A stretch of 64,000 nt of DNA. It comes from DATJFQ01 sp035492775 (GTDB lineage Bacteria > Acidobacteriota > Vicinamibacteria > Vicinamibacterales > 2-12-FULL-66-21). The stretch is taken from assembly GCA_035492775.1 (NCBI GenBank), contig DATJIW010000009.1:1-64000 (forward strand), read 5' to 3'. Positions 31,360 through 40,078 of the stretch are shown here, piece by piece; positions within the stretch are counted from its first letter, which is position 1, and every line of letters starts with the position of its first letter. Both the position numbers and the translations under genes were made by a program. The notes under the pieces were generated by a model. It searched no databases, was not told the DNA's origin, and saw nothing but the letters and a program-made list of their open reading frames with translations.

Positions 31360-33995
31360 TGATCGCTGCCGACGCCCGGCGGATGTATCGAGCGCTCCTG
31401 CGTCTCCTTCCGCGTGCATTCCGCGCGGAGGCGGAGCCGGAGCTGTTGGAAGTGTTCGACGCCGGCTACGCGCGGATCATCGGCGGCAGTCGCATCGCCA
31501 GGATTCGGTTCTGGACGCTCACCCTCTGCGACCTGCTCCTGACAGCCGTCGCGGAACGGGCGCCATTTCGACGCAGCGCACGCGTGAGCGTTCGCACCTT
31601 GTTCATGGGTCTTACCCACGATGTCCGCTACGCCGCGCGGACGCTGATCTACCGGCCGGGCTGGACGGGACTGAACGCAGGGACTCTCGCCGTCGGGCTG
31701 GCGGCAACGATTGTGGCGAGCGTGCTCGTGCGAAACGTCCTCCTTGCACCGCTGCCGTTTCCCGAGAGCGAGCAACTCGTCCGACTCCGCGAAGTGAGCG
31801 ACGACGGCGGGCGCTGGTGGCCGTCATTTCCAAACGCGCGCGACTGGCGCGATCAGGCAGGGTCCGTGTTTCGGGGAGTCGGCATTGCCGACGTTCCCCG
31901 CGTCCGCGTCGTCATGCTCGACGGCACCGGCCTTCGCGTCTCCGTATCGCGCGCGGCGGGCGGCCTGTTCGAGACGCTCGGGGTGCATCCCCTCGCGGGC
32001 CGGCTGTTCAGCGCCGATGAAAACAAACCAGGCGGACCGCCGGCAGCGATCGTGAGTGAAGCGTTCTGGCGTGGTCCGCTCGCCGCGCGTCCGCTCGAGG
32101 ATCTGCACATCGGCGTCGGTGACACCCAGTACGCGATCGTCGGTGTTCTGCCCGCTTCATTTCGGTTTCTCGGCGATGGCGCGGCCTGGACGACTCCGGC
32201 TGACGTCTGGACGCCAATGGAGCGCGACAGCGACCTGGGCATGCGCACGTCTCACGGCTACCACGTCGTTGCGCGGCTGCGTACCGGCATGACCGTCGAT
32301 CGCGCGCGAACCGAGATGAACGCGCTCGCGGCGCGCCTGAAGCGGCAAATCCATGAACCTACTCAGGCGGACGCGGTCGAGATCAGGCCGCTGCAGGACT
32401 TCGTCGTCGCCAGAGTGCGCGACCCGCTGCGCTGGCTGCTCTACGCATCGCTGGCGGTGCTGCTCGTCGCGTGTCTCGATCTGGCGGCATCCATCCTGGC
32501 GCAGGGGCTCGACCGCACGCGCGAACTCTCCATCAGGATCGCGCTTGGTGCGTCTCCGTTGCGTCTCGTCCGCCATCTGCTGATCCAGGCCACCGCGCTC
32601 GCGCTGCCCGCCGTCGTCGTTGGCCTGGCGCTGGCTGTCGGCGCGCTTGCGTGTATCCGCGCCGAAGCCGCGGCAACCCTCCCGCGCCTGGACGAGGTGG
32701 TGTTCGACGCACGCGCCGGCGCTCTCGCCGTGTTCATCGCGCTCGGCGCTGCGTTGCTGGCGGGCATCCTGCCGGCCGGCGTGCTTGCCTCACATCGATT
32801 CACCGAGCGGCTTCGGGTTCGCGGCGCCGGCGCAGCCATCGGGTCCAGAAGGTTGTGGCCGGCGCTCATCGTGACGCAGGTGGCCTTGTCCATGCTTCTC
32901 CTCGTCGGCGCGGGACTGCTGCTGCGGAGCTTCGTCGCGGCGGTGAACGTCGACCTCGGCTACGACGCCGCTCGGGTGATCGCCGTCGACATCTCGTTGC
33001 CGGAAGTGGCGTACGCCGAGCCGGCACGCAGAATCGAGTTCTACGATCGCGCGCTGGAGCGTCTCCGTGCGAATCCGGCCGTCACCGCCGCCGGGTTGAC
33101 CAGCGTTCTGCCGCACGAAACGAGCGCCATGACGGCGCCGACCTTCCGCGATTCGGCGAACGCGCGGTCCATCTTCGCCGCCTACCGCCTTGTGGACGAC
33201 GGCTATTTCGAAGCCGCGGGAATCCCACAGGTCCAGATGGATCGGACTGCGTTTCGTGCCGGCGGCGCGCTCGTCGACCGCACGCTTCAGCGCGTGCTCT
33301 GGAAAGGTCGAAATCCGCAGGGCGATCGCGTTCAGAACAACTTCAGCGATCGCGTCCTCACCGTCGCAGGTGTTGTCGGCAGTGTGCGGGAATGGAATCA
33401 GGACGCGGAAACGACAGGGGCGGTCTACGTGGACTTCCACTCACGTCCGGCGGCGACGGGCGCCATGCACCTGCTCGTTCGATACAGCGGCACGGAACAG
33501 GCGGCCGCGAAAGCGATCCGCCAGGCGATAGCGAGCACTGATCCGATCGTCCCGATCGCGATGGCGCCGCTGCAGGAGCGCGTCACCGCCGGTCTTGCGG
33601 ATCGTCGATTCCTGCTGATCCTCGCGTCGGGCTTCGGAGCGGTCGCCCTGGTGCTTGCGTCTGTGGGTGTATACGCGCTCGTCGCATTCGGCGTGGCGCG
33701 ACGCCTGCGCGAATCGGCGATCCGGCTGGCGCTCGGCGCGCCGCCGTCGACGGTGCGCACCGGCGCGCTTTCCGTAGGACTGCTGCCGGCGGCCGTCGGC
33801 GTCTCGATCGCGCTGCTCGCGTCGGTCTGGCTGGGACGCGCGTTGCGCTCGCAGTTGTTCCACGTCAACGCCGTCGACCCGCTCGTGCTCACCTGCGCCG
33901 CGATTGCGGCGATCGCCGCCGCGTGGGTCGCCGCAGCACTCCCTGCACGCCGCGCGGCGCGCGTCGATCCGGCGGATATTCTGAGAATGGACTGA
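31359..33995 (+). CDS. MacB/FtsX-type permease, acidobacterial duplicated orphan permease (ADOP)
   Basis: Large membrane protein of 878 residues without an ATPase domain. An N-terminal cap (residues 1-75, MYRALLRLLPRAFRAEAEPE) precedes DVRYAARTLIYRPGWTGLNAG and the first helix. A MacB-like periplasmic domain follows (about 115-320). Two FtsX modules are visible: LLVACLDLAASILAQGLDRTRELSIRIALGAS, split here by normal residues, near 365-400, and VALVLASVGVYALVAFGVA with RRLRESAIRLALGA near 765. It ends VDPADILRMD, the typical ADOP tail. The ATPase partner, if any, is not in the window. The substrate is unknown. Confidence 0.9.
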   Translation: MIAADARRMYRALLRLLPRAFRAEAEPELLEVFDAGYARIIGGSRIARIRFWTLTLCDLLLTAVAERAPFRRSARVSVRTLFMGLTHDVRYAARTLIYRPGWTGLNAGTLAVGLAATIVASVLVRNVLLAPLPFPESEQLVRLREVSDDGGRWWPSFPNARDWRDQAGSVFRGVGIADVPRVRVVMLDGTGLRVSVSRAAGGLFETLGVHPLAGRLFSADENKPGGPPAAIVSEAFWRGPLAARPLEDLHIGVGDTQYAIVGVLPASFRFLGDGAAWTTPADVWTPMERDSDLGMRTSHGYHVVARLRTGMTVDRARTEMNALAARLKRQIHEPTQADAVEIRPLQDFVVARVRDPLRWLLYASLAVLLVACLDLAASILAQGLDRTRELSIRIALGASPLRLVRHLLIQATALALPAVVVGLALAVGALACIRAEAAATLPRLDEVVFDARAGALAVFIALGAALLAGILPAGVLASHRFTERLRVRGAGAAIGSRRLWPALIVTQVALSMLLLVGAGLLLRSFVAAVNVDLGYDAARVIAVDISLPEVAYAEPARRIEFYDRALERLRANPAVTAAGLTSVLPHETSAMTAPTFRDSANARSIFAAYRLVDDGYFEAAGIPQVQMDRTAFRAGGALVDRTLQRVLWKGRNPQGDRVQNNFSDRVLTVAGVVGSVREWNQDAETTGAVYVDFHSRPAATGAMHLLVRYSGTEQAAAKAIRQAIASTDPIVPIAMAPLQERVTAGLADRRFLLILASGFGAVALVLASVGVYALVAFGVARRLRESAIRLALGAPPSTVRTGALSVGLLPAAVGVSIALLASVWLGRALRSQLFHVNAVDPLVLTCAAIAAIAAAWVAAALPARRAARVDPADILRMD

Positions 33996-34010
33996 GTGCG
34001 ATTGGCGTGC

Positions 34011-34796
34011 TTACGTGCTCTTCCGGCGAATGACGACCGACGAGCCGCGGGCGAGTTGAAGCCGCTCTGCAGCGCTGGCGGAGGGTGCAGCGATCTCCAG
34101 GTGGTCCGTGCTCCCGAACAGACCGCCGACATCGTCCGCCGGCAGTTCCGCGTAGGTCGCGACGAGACGCGTGATGGAGCGTCCGCCGGCCTCGATGGTG
34201 ACCGGCCCGAGACGCTCCACGGCTTTCCGATCGATGTTCGTGACCAGATTGCCGAAGCGATCGACGCGAAGCACGACGCCCTGGATCGAGTCGGCCGACA
34301 CCTCCGGCAGCGGAAGGTCCAGCATCTGGATGCCACTGACTGGACGGCCGAGCGCGGTGAGTTGAATCCCTTTCGCAAGCCACGCACCGGCCGGCGCGAA
34401 CCTGTCGCGTCCCTCGAATGTCCGGCTGACCGTCGGACGTGCATAACGCCGTTCCGTCAGCTCGACGATCTTCTTTGCCGGTGTCTCGCGCAGCACGGCC
34501 GTCAAGACGCCGTTGTCGGGAGCGACGAACCGCATGTCGCCGGTATCAGCGGCAATTCCGCGGCGCGTAGAGCCAACCCCGGGGTCGACGACGACAACGA
34601 AGATCGTGCCGGCCGGAAAATACTTCGCGGACGCGGCCAGTTCGAGGGCGCCAGCCATTACGTCATGCGGAGGAACGTCGTGGGTGATGTCGACCAGCGT
34701 GGCGTCCGGACAGATCCCGAGCATGACGCCTTTCATCGTCCCTGTGTAGTGATCCCGCGTGCCGAAGTCGGTCAGGAGGGCGATGATCGGCCGCAT
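34011..34796 (-). CDS. S-adenosyl-L-methionine hydroxide adenosyltransferase
   Basis: DUF62 family enzyme of 261 residues that hydrolyses SAM to adenosine and methionine. MRPIIALLTDFGTRDHYTG, DITHDVPPHDV, VVVVDPGVGSTRR and VAPDNGVLT are the conserved motifs around the SAM site. It starts 2 bp after the stop of a methyltransferase gene, so the two are cotranscribed. It ends 15 bp from the convergent permease gene. Confidence 0.93.
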   Translation of the reverse strand: MRPIIALLTDFGTRDHYTGTMKGVMLGICPDATLVDITHDVPPHDVMAGALELAASAKYFPAGTIFVVVVDPGVGSTRRGIAADTGDMRFVAPDNGVLTAVLRETPAKKIVELTERRYARPTVSRTFEGRDRFAPAGAWLAKGIQLTALGRPVSGIQMLDLPLPEVSADSIQGVVLRVDRFGNLVTNIDRKAVERLGPVTIEAGGRSITRLVATYAELPADDVGGLFGSTDHLEIAAPSASAAERLQLARGSSVVIRRKST

Positions 34797-34798
34797 GG

Positions 34799-35458
34799 CT
34801 ACGGCCGCCGTCTGAGCAGGATTTCTCTGGTGTTGGTTTTCAGCAGGAACGAATCGGACACGAACAGCCCCTCGAACATCTTGATGATGTCGCGGTTCTG
34901 CAGCACGAATTTCTGGCCGCCGACGCCCGGATGGTGCCGGTGGCGGAGCGACGACTGCTCCTGGAGGATCTCGAACTTGGTGAATGGGGCGCGTTCGATG
35001 GCCGACGTGCAGAAGAAGCCCATGACGGCGCCGCCCGGCTTCGCGACGCGGACGATTTCACGCGACAGCGCGACGGCTGCCGGTTTTTCGAGGAAGTCGA
35101 AAATGTCCCAGCAGAGAATCCCGTCCACGGAACGGTCCTGCTGCGGGAAATGCCTGGCCAGCGCGGCGGGAAGTTCGTCCCGCGTTCGTGCCTTCGTATG
35201 GCGGTCGAGCTCGGCCGCAAGGTCTTCGATGAACAGCTTGCATCCGAGCTGCTCGCCGAAGAATGCCACGTTCGAACCAATCACCGGGCCGAAGTCCAGC
35301 AGTACAGGCGAGGGCTTCTGCGATAACGCCGCCACGAACTTCGGCAACGCTTTCGACACGACGATCGGATCCGGCCCTTTCGGGGCAGGCGCGTCGGACA
35401 CCCCGCTGCCCCGCTGGTCGGACTTCTTCGCGAACTTGAGGAGATCAGAGAAGGCCAC
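34799..35458 (-). CDS. Class I SAM-dependent methyltransferase-like protein
   Basis: A 219-residue protein with a Rossmann-type core: LLDFGPVIGSNVAFFGEQLG as motif I, and SVDGILCWDIFDFL as the motif IV strand, followed by LSREIVRVAKPGGAVMGFF, the post-IV helix and PGG turn. The PGG turn is standard for class I methyltransferases. Residues FGPVIG in place of a GxGxG loop suggest a divergent SAM site. The substrate is unknown. Its direct coupling to a SAM-hydrolysing enzyme is notable. Confidence 0.75.
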   Translation of the reverse strand: MAFSDLLKFAKKSDQRGSGVSDAPAPKGPDPIVVSKALPKFVAALSQKPSPVLLDFGPVIGSNVAFFGEQLGCKLFIEDLAAELDRHTKARTRDELPAALARHFPQQDRSVDGILCWDIFDFLEKPAAVALSREIVRVAKPGGAVMGFFCTSAIERAPFTKFEILQEQSSLRHRHHPGVGGQKFVLQNRDIIKMFEGLFVSDSFLLKTNTREILLRRRP

Positions 35459-35462
35459 TGGA

Positions 35463-35577
35463 ATGATCGTTGGCCGTCTGCCGTCAACCGTTTGCCGTCA
35501 GCCGTCAACCGTGCGCCAGGTCGGTTGGACGGCAAACTACTGACTGCGGACGGCAAACTGGCCGACGGCCGGCGACG
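35463..35577. repeat. Imperfect hairpin built from GCCGTCA units
   Basis: The left side repeats GCCGTC with AACC or AGCC joints (GCCGTCAACCGTTTGCCGTC). The right side carries the complementary GACGGCAAAC twice and ends GACGGCC. The arms can pair imperfectly across a centre near 35520. It fills the gap between the methyltransferase and bactofilin genes. Confidence 0.6.
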
Positions 35578-35583
35578 ATGACG

Positions 35584-36132
35584 CTATCGCGCTCCGGCAG
35601 GAGCGGGCTGCACGGCCGCAGCGGCGGGCTGCGCCTTGGTTTCGGTCTTCACCGCGGTCTCGGTCTTGGCGCTGGCGCCCGCGCGCTGCATGTCGATGCT
35701 GCCGCGGAAATGCGCGCCTTCGGCAATCGCCACCCGCGGGGCCGCGATGTCGCCGTCGACGGAGCCGTTGTCCCGGATGTCCACCTTCTCGCTCGCGGTC
35801 ACGTTGCCGGTGACCTCGCCGAGGATGACCACCGCCTTGGCAAAGACCTGCGCCTTGATCTTCCCATTCGGCCCGATCGTCAACACGTTCTGACGCAGTT
35901 CGATCTTGCCTTCGACATGGCCTTCGATGGTGAGATCTTCGCTGCCGCTCAGTTCACCCTTGATGACGACGGATTTGCCGATGTTCACGGTAACTCTCTC
36001 CATTCCACGCGGAGGTTCGCTGATGGACCGGACCGGCTCGGAAGCCGGCGCATTTACGTTCGCATTCTGGACCTGAGCGGGACCTGTTCCGGCCGGAGCC
36101 GTCGGCTTTACCGCGTCATCCCGTTTCCACAT
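35584..36132 (-). CDS. Bactofilin (polymer-forming cytoskeletal protein)
   Basis: A 182-residue protein with a central bactofilin beta-helix (about residues 45-150): VNIGKSVVIKGELSGSEDLT, IEGHVEGKIEL, VFAKAVVILGEVTGNV and GSVDGDIAAPRVAIAEGAHF. The flanking tails are Pro/Ala rich and disordered, the usual bactofilin plan. Bactofilins polymerise without nucleotide at the inner membrane and position wall or polysaccharide machinery. A strong promoter lies at 36195-36223. Confidence 0.92.
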   Translation of the reverse strand: MWKRDDAVKPTAPAGTGPAQVQNANVNAPASEPVRSISEPPRGMERVTVNIGKSVVIKGELSGSEDLTIEGHVEGKIELRQNVLTIGPNGKIKAQVFAKAVVILGEVTGNVTASEKVDIRDNGSVDGDIAAPRVAIAEGAHFRGSIDMQRAGASAKTETAVKTETKAQPAAAAVQPAPAGAR

Positions 36133-36194
36133 AACGTCCTCTCCAACCCGATCGCAGGGTGTCCTGAAGTCAATCGCTGGGCAGCGGTCCGGCC

Positions 36195-36223
36195 AGTATA
36201 TGACCGGCCCAAGCTCGTGTCTA
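36195..36223 (-). promoter_or_regulatory. Promoter of the bactofilin gene
   Basis: On the minus strand TAGACA (36223-36218), 17 bp, then TATACT (36200-36195): five of six consensus bases in each box with ideal spacing. Transcription would start near 36188, giving a leader of about 55 nt and an AGAGGA site before the ATG at 36132. Confidence 0.65.
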
Positions 36224-36256
36224 GCCCCTTTTACTGCTGAGACTTAGCGCGAGTGG

Positions 36257-36262
36257 TACAAT
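36257..36262 (+). promoter_or_regulatory. Candidate extended -10 for the cysteine desulfurase gene
   Basis: TGGTACAAT at 36254-36262 is an extended -10 (TG-n-TACAAT). No good -35 is present at 17 bp. The start codon follows about 50 bp after the expected start of transcription. Confidence 0.35.
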
Positions 36263-36316
36263 CGTCCGATCCGACAAGTCGTGCCGGGTCAGGTTTTTGA
36301 CGCCGGCGGCATTCCG

Positions 36317-37468
36317 ATGGCCGTTTACTTCGACCACAACGCGACGACCCCGCTCGCCCCCGAGGCGCTGGACGCGATGTCGCGCGCGCTTGGAGAGGAT
36401 TTCGGCAACCCGTCGAGCGTTCATCAGTACGGACAAAGAGCGAAGGGACTCCTGGACGACGCGCGCTCGGCCGTGGCGTCGCTGATCGGGGCCGAGGCCG
36501 CCGAGATCGTCTTCACCGGGAGCGGAACGGAAGCCGACAATCTGGCGGTTCGCGGCGCCGCGGAAGCGCTCGAACCAGCCGGGCGTCGTCACCTGGTGAC
36601 GGCGGGGTTCGAGCACGAAGCGGTACTCAATACCGTCAAGGCGCTCGGCAAGCGCGGGTGGCGCGTCACTTTCCTGCCCGTCGACTCGACGGGGATCATC
36701 GATCACATGGCGCTCGAGTCCGTGATGGCAGACGACACCGCCCTCGTGTCCGTGATGCACGCGAACAACGAGATCGGAACGGTCCAGCCAATCCAGTCGC
36801 TGGCGCGCATCGCGCACGCCAGGGGAGCCCTGTTCCACACCGACGCGGTGCAGTCGGCGGGCAAGATTCCCGTCGACGTGCGCGCCCTGGAGGTGGACCT
36901 GCTGTCGCTCTCGGCGCACAAGATCAACGGCCCGAAAGGTGCCGGCGCGCTCTGGATCAAGCGCGGTGTGCGGCTGGTGCCCACGATGACTGGCGGGAAG
37001 CACGAACGGAACCGCCGCGCGGGTACGGAGAACGTGGCTGGCATCGCGGGATTCGGCGCAGCCGCAACAGTGAGCCGCCGGAAGCTGGCCTCCGATTCGA
37101 CGCGGCTCGGCCAGCTGCGTGACCGGCTGGAGCGCGGGGTGCTGTCGCGCGTGCAGGGCACACAGGTCAACGGCGCGACGACGTCGCGCGTGCCCAACAC
37201 GACGAACATTTCGTTCGAGGGCGTGGAGGCGGAGGCGCTCCTGATCGCGCTCGATCTGGAAGGTTTCGCGGTGTCTACGGGGTCCGCGTGCTCGTCGGGA
37301 ACGCTGGAGCCGTCGCACGTCCTCCGCGCCATGGGACTCTCGCAGCACCGCGCCCAGAATTCGATCCGCTTCAGCCTCGGGCTGGGTAACGACGAGCGGC
37401 AGGTCGACGCGTTGCTCGAGAAGCTTCCAGCGCTCGTCGAGAAGCTGCGGGCACTCGTGCGCAGGTAG
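36317..37468 (+). CDS. Cysteine desulfurase (IscS/NifS type)
   Basis: PLP enzyme that takes sulfur from cysteine and passes it on as persulfide; 383 residues from ATG 36317 (MAVYFDHNATTPLAPEALDA). An upstream in-frame GTG at 36281 has no support. The PLP lysine is in LLSLSAHKINGPKGAGALW. The catalytic cysteine is in FAVSTGSACSSGTLEPSHVL. Three of its neighbours point to use of the sulfur in tRNA: mnmA is the next gene on the same strand, and trxA-trxB follow. Confidence 0.93.
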   Translation: MAVYFDHNATTPLAPEALDAMSRALGEDFGNPSSVHQYGQRAKGLLDDARSAVASLIGAEAAEIVFTGSGTEADNLAVRGAAEALEPAGRRHLVTAGFEHEAVLNTVKALGKRGWRVTFLPVDSTGIIDHMALESVMADDTALVSVMHANNEIGTVQPIQSLARIAHARGALFHTDAVQSAGKIPVDVRALEVDLLSLSAHKINGPKGAGALWIKRGVRLVPTMTGGKHERNRRAGTENVAGIAGFGAAATVSRRKLASDSTRLGQLRDRLERGVLSRVQGTQVNGATTSRVPNTTNISFEGVEAEALLIALDLEGFAVSTGSACSSGTLEPSHVLRAMGLSQHRAQNSIRFSLGLGNDERQVDALLEKLPALVEKLRALVRR

Positions 37469-37484
37469 GTACAGTGAAGAGGAT

Positions 37485-37598
37485 CAACTCCCAACTCCCA
37501 ACTCCCAATTCCCAACCGCAACTCCCAAACGACTTGATTGGGCATTGAGCACTCCTGGGAGTTGGGAATTGGGATTTGGGAATTGGGAGTTGGGAATT
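37485..37598 (+). repeat. Paired C-rich and G-rich arrays forming a long hairpin before mnmA
   Basis: Left arm 37485-37528 is built of AACTCCC and AATTCCC units; right arm 37557-37598 is built of GGGAGTT and GGGAATT units, six GGG tracts in all. The arms are largely complementary over about 40 nt with a 28-nt spacer. The sense RNA could therefore form either a long hairpin or, in the right arm alone, a G-quadruplex. The array ends 22 bp before the mnmA start. Confidence 0.85.
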
Positions 37599-37620
37599 TA
37601 AGAGTGAGCATGAGAGTGAG

Positions 37621-38679
37621 ATGCGCATCGTAGTCGCGATGAGCGGCGGAGTGGACTCGTCGGTTGCAGCCGCGCTCCTGGCCAGCGCCGGGCACGAGGT
37701 CATCGGGCTGTCGATGCAGCTGTACGACCAGAGCCAGGGAGAGATCCGCTTCGGCTCCTGCTGCACGCTCGATGATCTGTACGACGCGCGGCGCGTCGCG
37801 CGCGCGATCGGCATTCCCCACTACATCGTCAATTTCGAGCAGCGGTTCGAAGAGCACGTCGTGTCGGATTTCGTGCGCGAGTATGCGTCGGGCCGCACGC
37901 CGATTCCGTGCGTCCACTGCAATGGGGACCTGAAGTTCTCGTCGCTCGTCGAGCGCGCCGAGTCGTTCGATGCGGAAGCCGTGGCCACCGGACACTACGC
38001 GCAGGTGGACTGCGATCCCTCCAACGGCCGTTTCCGCCTGAGGCGCGGCGTCGATCGGACCAAGGATCAGAGTTACTTCCTCTTCACGCTGACCCAGGCG
38101 CAGCTCGCGCGCGCGCGGTTCCCCGTCGGCGCGCTGGATAAACCGGCGGTGCGGGAGGAGGCGCGACGCCTCGGCCTGGCGGTCGCCGAAAAGCATGACA
38201 GCCAGGAGATCTGCTTTGTCGCTGCCGGCGAACATGCCGACTTCGTGGGCAAGCGTGCGTCGATCGACGGCGGCGAGATTCGCAGCACGGACGGCCGAAC
38301 CGTCGGACGTCACGGCGGCGTCCACCGGTTCACCATCGGTCAGCGGAAGGGTCTCGGCATTTCCGCCGGCATTCCGCTGTATGTCGTCGACATCGATGCG
38401 GCGGCGTCGGTCGTGACAGTGGGACCGCGCGAGGCGCTCGAGCGCACGGCCCTCACGGCGTCAGGAGTGAACTGGATGAGCGGTGAGCCGCCCGCAGCAC
38501 CGGTCCGCGTCGGCGCGCAGATCCGGCATCGCCACACCGAGGCGCCGGCTACCGTCACAGCGCTGGAGGGCCGACGGGCCCGCGTCGATTTCGACCGTCC
38601 GCAGAGCGCGATCGCGCCGGGACAGGCTGTGGTGTTTTACGAGGGCGATGTAGTGCTGGGCGGCGGCTGGATCGACTGA
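37621..38679 (+). CDS. mnmA: tRNA-specific 2-thiouridylase MnmA
   Basis: Makes the 2-thio group of wobble uridine 34 in tRNA-Lys, -Glu and -Gln; 352 residues from ATG 37621. The PP-loop is VAMSGGVDSSVAAALL. The two catalytic cysteines are in GRTPIPCVHCNGDLKF and DSQEICFVAAG. GPREALERTALTASGVNW marks the C-terminal beta-barrel. Its sulfur donor is probably the cysteine desulfurase encoded upstream. One of its substrates, tRNA-Lys(TTT), is also encoded in this window at 62504. Confidence 0.96.
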   Translation: MRIVVAMSGGVDSSVAAALLASAGHEVIGLSMQLYDQSQGEIRFGSCCTLDDLYDARRVARAIGIPHYIVNFEQRFEEHVVSDFVREYASGRTPIPCVHCNGDLKFSSLVERAESFDAEAVATGHYAQVDCDPSNGRFRLRRGVDRTKDQSYFLFTLTQAQLARARFPVGALDKPAVREEARRLGLAVAEKHDSQEICFVAAGEHADFVGKRASIDGGEIRSTDGRTVGRHGGVHRFTIGQRKGLGISAGIPLYVVDIDAAASVVTVGPREALERTALTASGVNWMSGEPPAAPVRVGAQIRHRHTEAPATVTALEGRRARVDFDRPQSAIAPGQAVVFYEGDVVLGGGWID

Positions 38680-38735
38680 TGCGAGGCCGAGAGTTCCTCC
38701 ATCGGGGAATTCACCAACTCACTGCTCCGCGCCGC

Positions 38736-39695
38736 TCACGCGGTGGCGTGCGCCTCGCCCAGATGCTGCGGTAAACCTTCGAGGTACTTTTCGGCGTCGA
38801 TGGCCGCCATGCATCCGGAACCGGCGGCGGTGATCGCCTGCCGGTACACATGATCCTGGACGTCGCCGCAGGCGAAGACGCCTGGGACGCTGGTCCGCGA
38901 CCCGTCGGTCGTGACGATGTAACCGTTCGCGTCCGTGTCGAGTTGCGCCTTGAACAGCGAAGTGTTCGGCGTGTGGCCAATCGCGACGAAAACGCCTTCG
39001 ACCGGAATCTCCTTCCGCTCGCCGCTCTGCGTATTGCGGATGACGACGGCGGTCACCTCGCCCTTGCCTGTGTCCTTGACCTCTTCGATCTCGGCGTGCC
39101 ATTCGAACGAGATCTTCGGATTCGCGAACGCCTTGTCCTGCATGATCTTCGACGCACGCAGCGTGCCGCGGCGGTGGATGACCGTGACGTGCGACGCAAA
39201 TCGTGTCAGGAAGATCGCCTCCTCCATCGCGGAATCTCCGCCGCCGACCACGGCAATCGGCTTTCCGCGGAAGAAGTACCCGTCGCAGGTCGCGCAGGTC
39301 GAAACGCCGTGACCCATCAACGTCCGCTCCGACGGCAGGCCGAGCAGCCGGGCCGACGCCCCTGTCGCGATGATGAGGGTGCGGGTCGCGTACTCCGCTT
39401 CGGACGTTTTGACGACGAACGGCATGGCCATCAAATCGACCGACGTGACGTGCCCGCGGATGACTTCCGCGCCGAAGCGCTCGGCCTGCGCGCGAATCTC
39501 CGTCATCAGGTCGGGGCCCATGATGCCGTCGCGATGGCCAGGCCAGTTCTCGACGAGCGTCGTGAGCATCAGCTGGCCGCCGGCTTCCAGGCCCTCGATC
39601 ACGAGGGGTTTGAGGTTCGCCCGCGCGGAATACAAGGCCGCGGTCAGCCCGGCGGGGCCCGATCCGATAATCACCACGTTCCGCAGGTCAGCCAT
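38736..39695 (-). CDS. trxB: Thioredoxin reductase
   Basis: Reduces thioredoxin with NADPH through FAD; 319 residues. The FAD motif is IGSGPAGLTAALYSARA at the N-terminus, the redox-active pair is CATCDGYFF near residue 138, and the NADPH site is VVGGGDSAMEEAIFL. The C-terminal FAD motif is VFACGDVQDHVYRQAITAAG. Low-molecular-weight bacterial type. It lies 53 bp downstream of trxA in the same direction. Confidence 0.96.
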   Translation of the reverse strand: MADLRNVVIIGSGPAGLTAALYSARANLKPLVIEGLEAGGQLMLTTLVENWPGHRDGIMGPDLMTEIRAQAERFGAEVIRGHVTSVDLMAMPFVVKTSEAEYATRTLIIATGASARLLGLPSERTLMGHGVSTCATCDGYFFRGKPIAVVGGGDSAMEEAIFLTRFASHVTVIHRRGTLRASKIMQDKAFANPKISFEWHAEIEEVKDTGKGEVTAVVIRNTQSGERKEIPVEGVFVAIGHTPNTSLFKAQLDTDANGYIVTTDGSRTSVPGVFACGDVQDHVYRQAITAAGSGCMAAIDAEKYLEGLPQHLGEAHATA

Positions 39696-39748
39696 CGGTC
39701 AGCGCTGCGAGCCGAGTTCTGCCATTCCTCGTTCCTGCGTCCGACACG

Positions 39749-40078
39749 TCACGCGACGTGTTTGTCGATCACCTTCTTCAGTGCGTCCTTGTCTGCCAGG
39801 CCCACGACCTGTTCGACCACCTGACCGCCCTTGAACAGCAGCAGCGTGGGAATGCCGCGAATGCTGAACTTGAAGGCTGTGTTCGGGTTCTCGTCGACGT
39901 TCAGTTTCCCCACGACGACCTTGCCGTCGTAGTCCGTCGCCAGCTGGTCGACCGTGGGCGCGAGCCGCTTGCAGGGGCCGCACCATTCCGCCCAGAAGTC
40001 AACGAGTACCGGTGTTCCGCCCGCGACGGTCTGATCGAAGTTTCCGTCGGTCAGTGTCTGCACTTTTTCTGATGCCAT
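39749..40078 (-). CDS. trxA: Thioredoxin
   Basis: Disulfide reductase of 109 residues with the classic active site WAEWCGPCKRLAP near residues 31-43 and the cis-proline loop RGIPTLLLFKGG. The start codon ATG 40078 follows AGAGGA, which itself lies in a GC-rich repeat. The first 80 nt are also within the open frame of glgA, an unusually long overlap. Confidence 0.96.
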   Translation of the reverse strand: MASEKVQTLTDGNFDQTVAGGTPVLVDFWAEWCGPCKRLAPTVDQLATDYDGKVVVGKLNVDENPNTAFKFSIRGIPTLLLFKGGQVVEQVVGLADKDALKKVIDKHVA

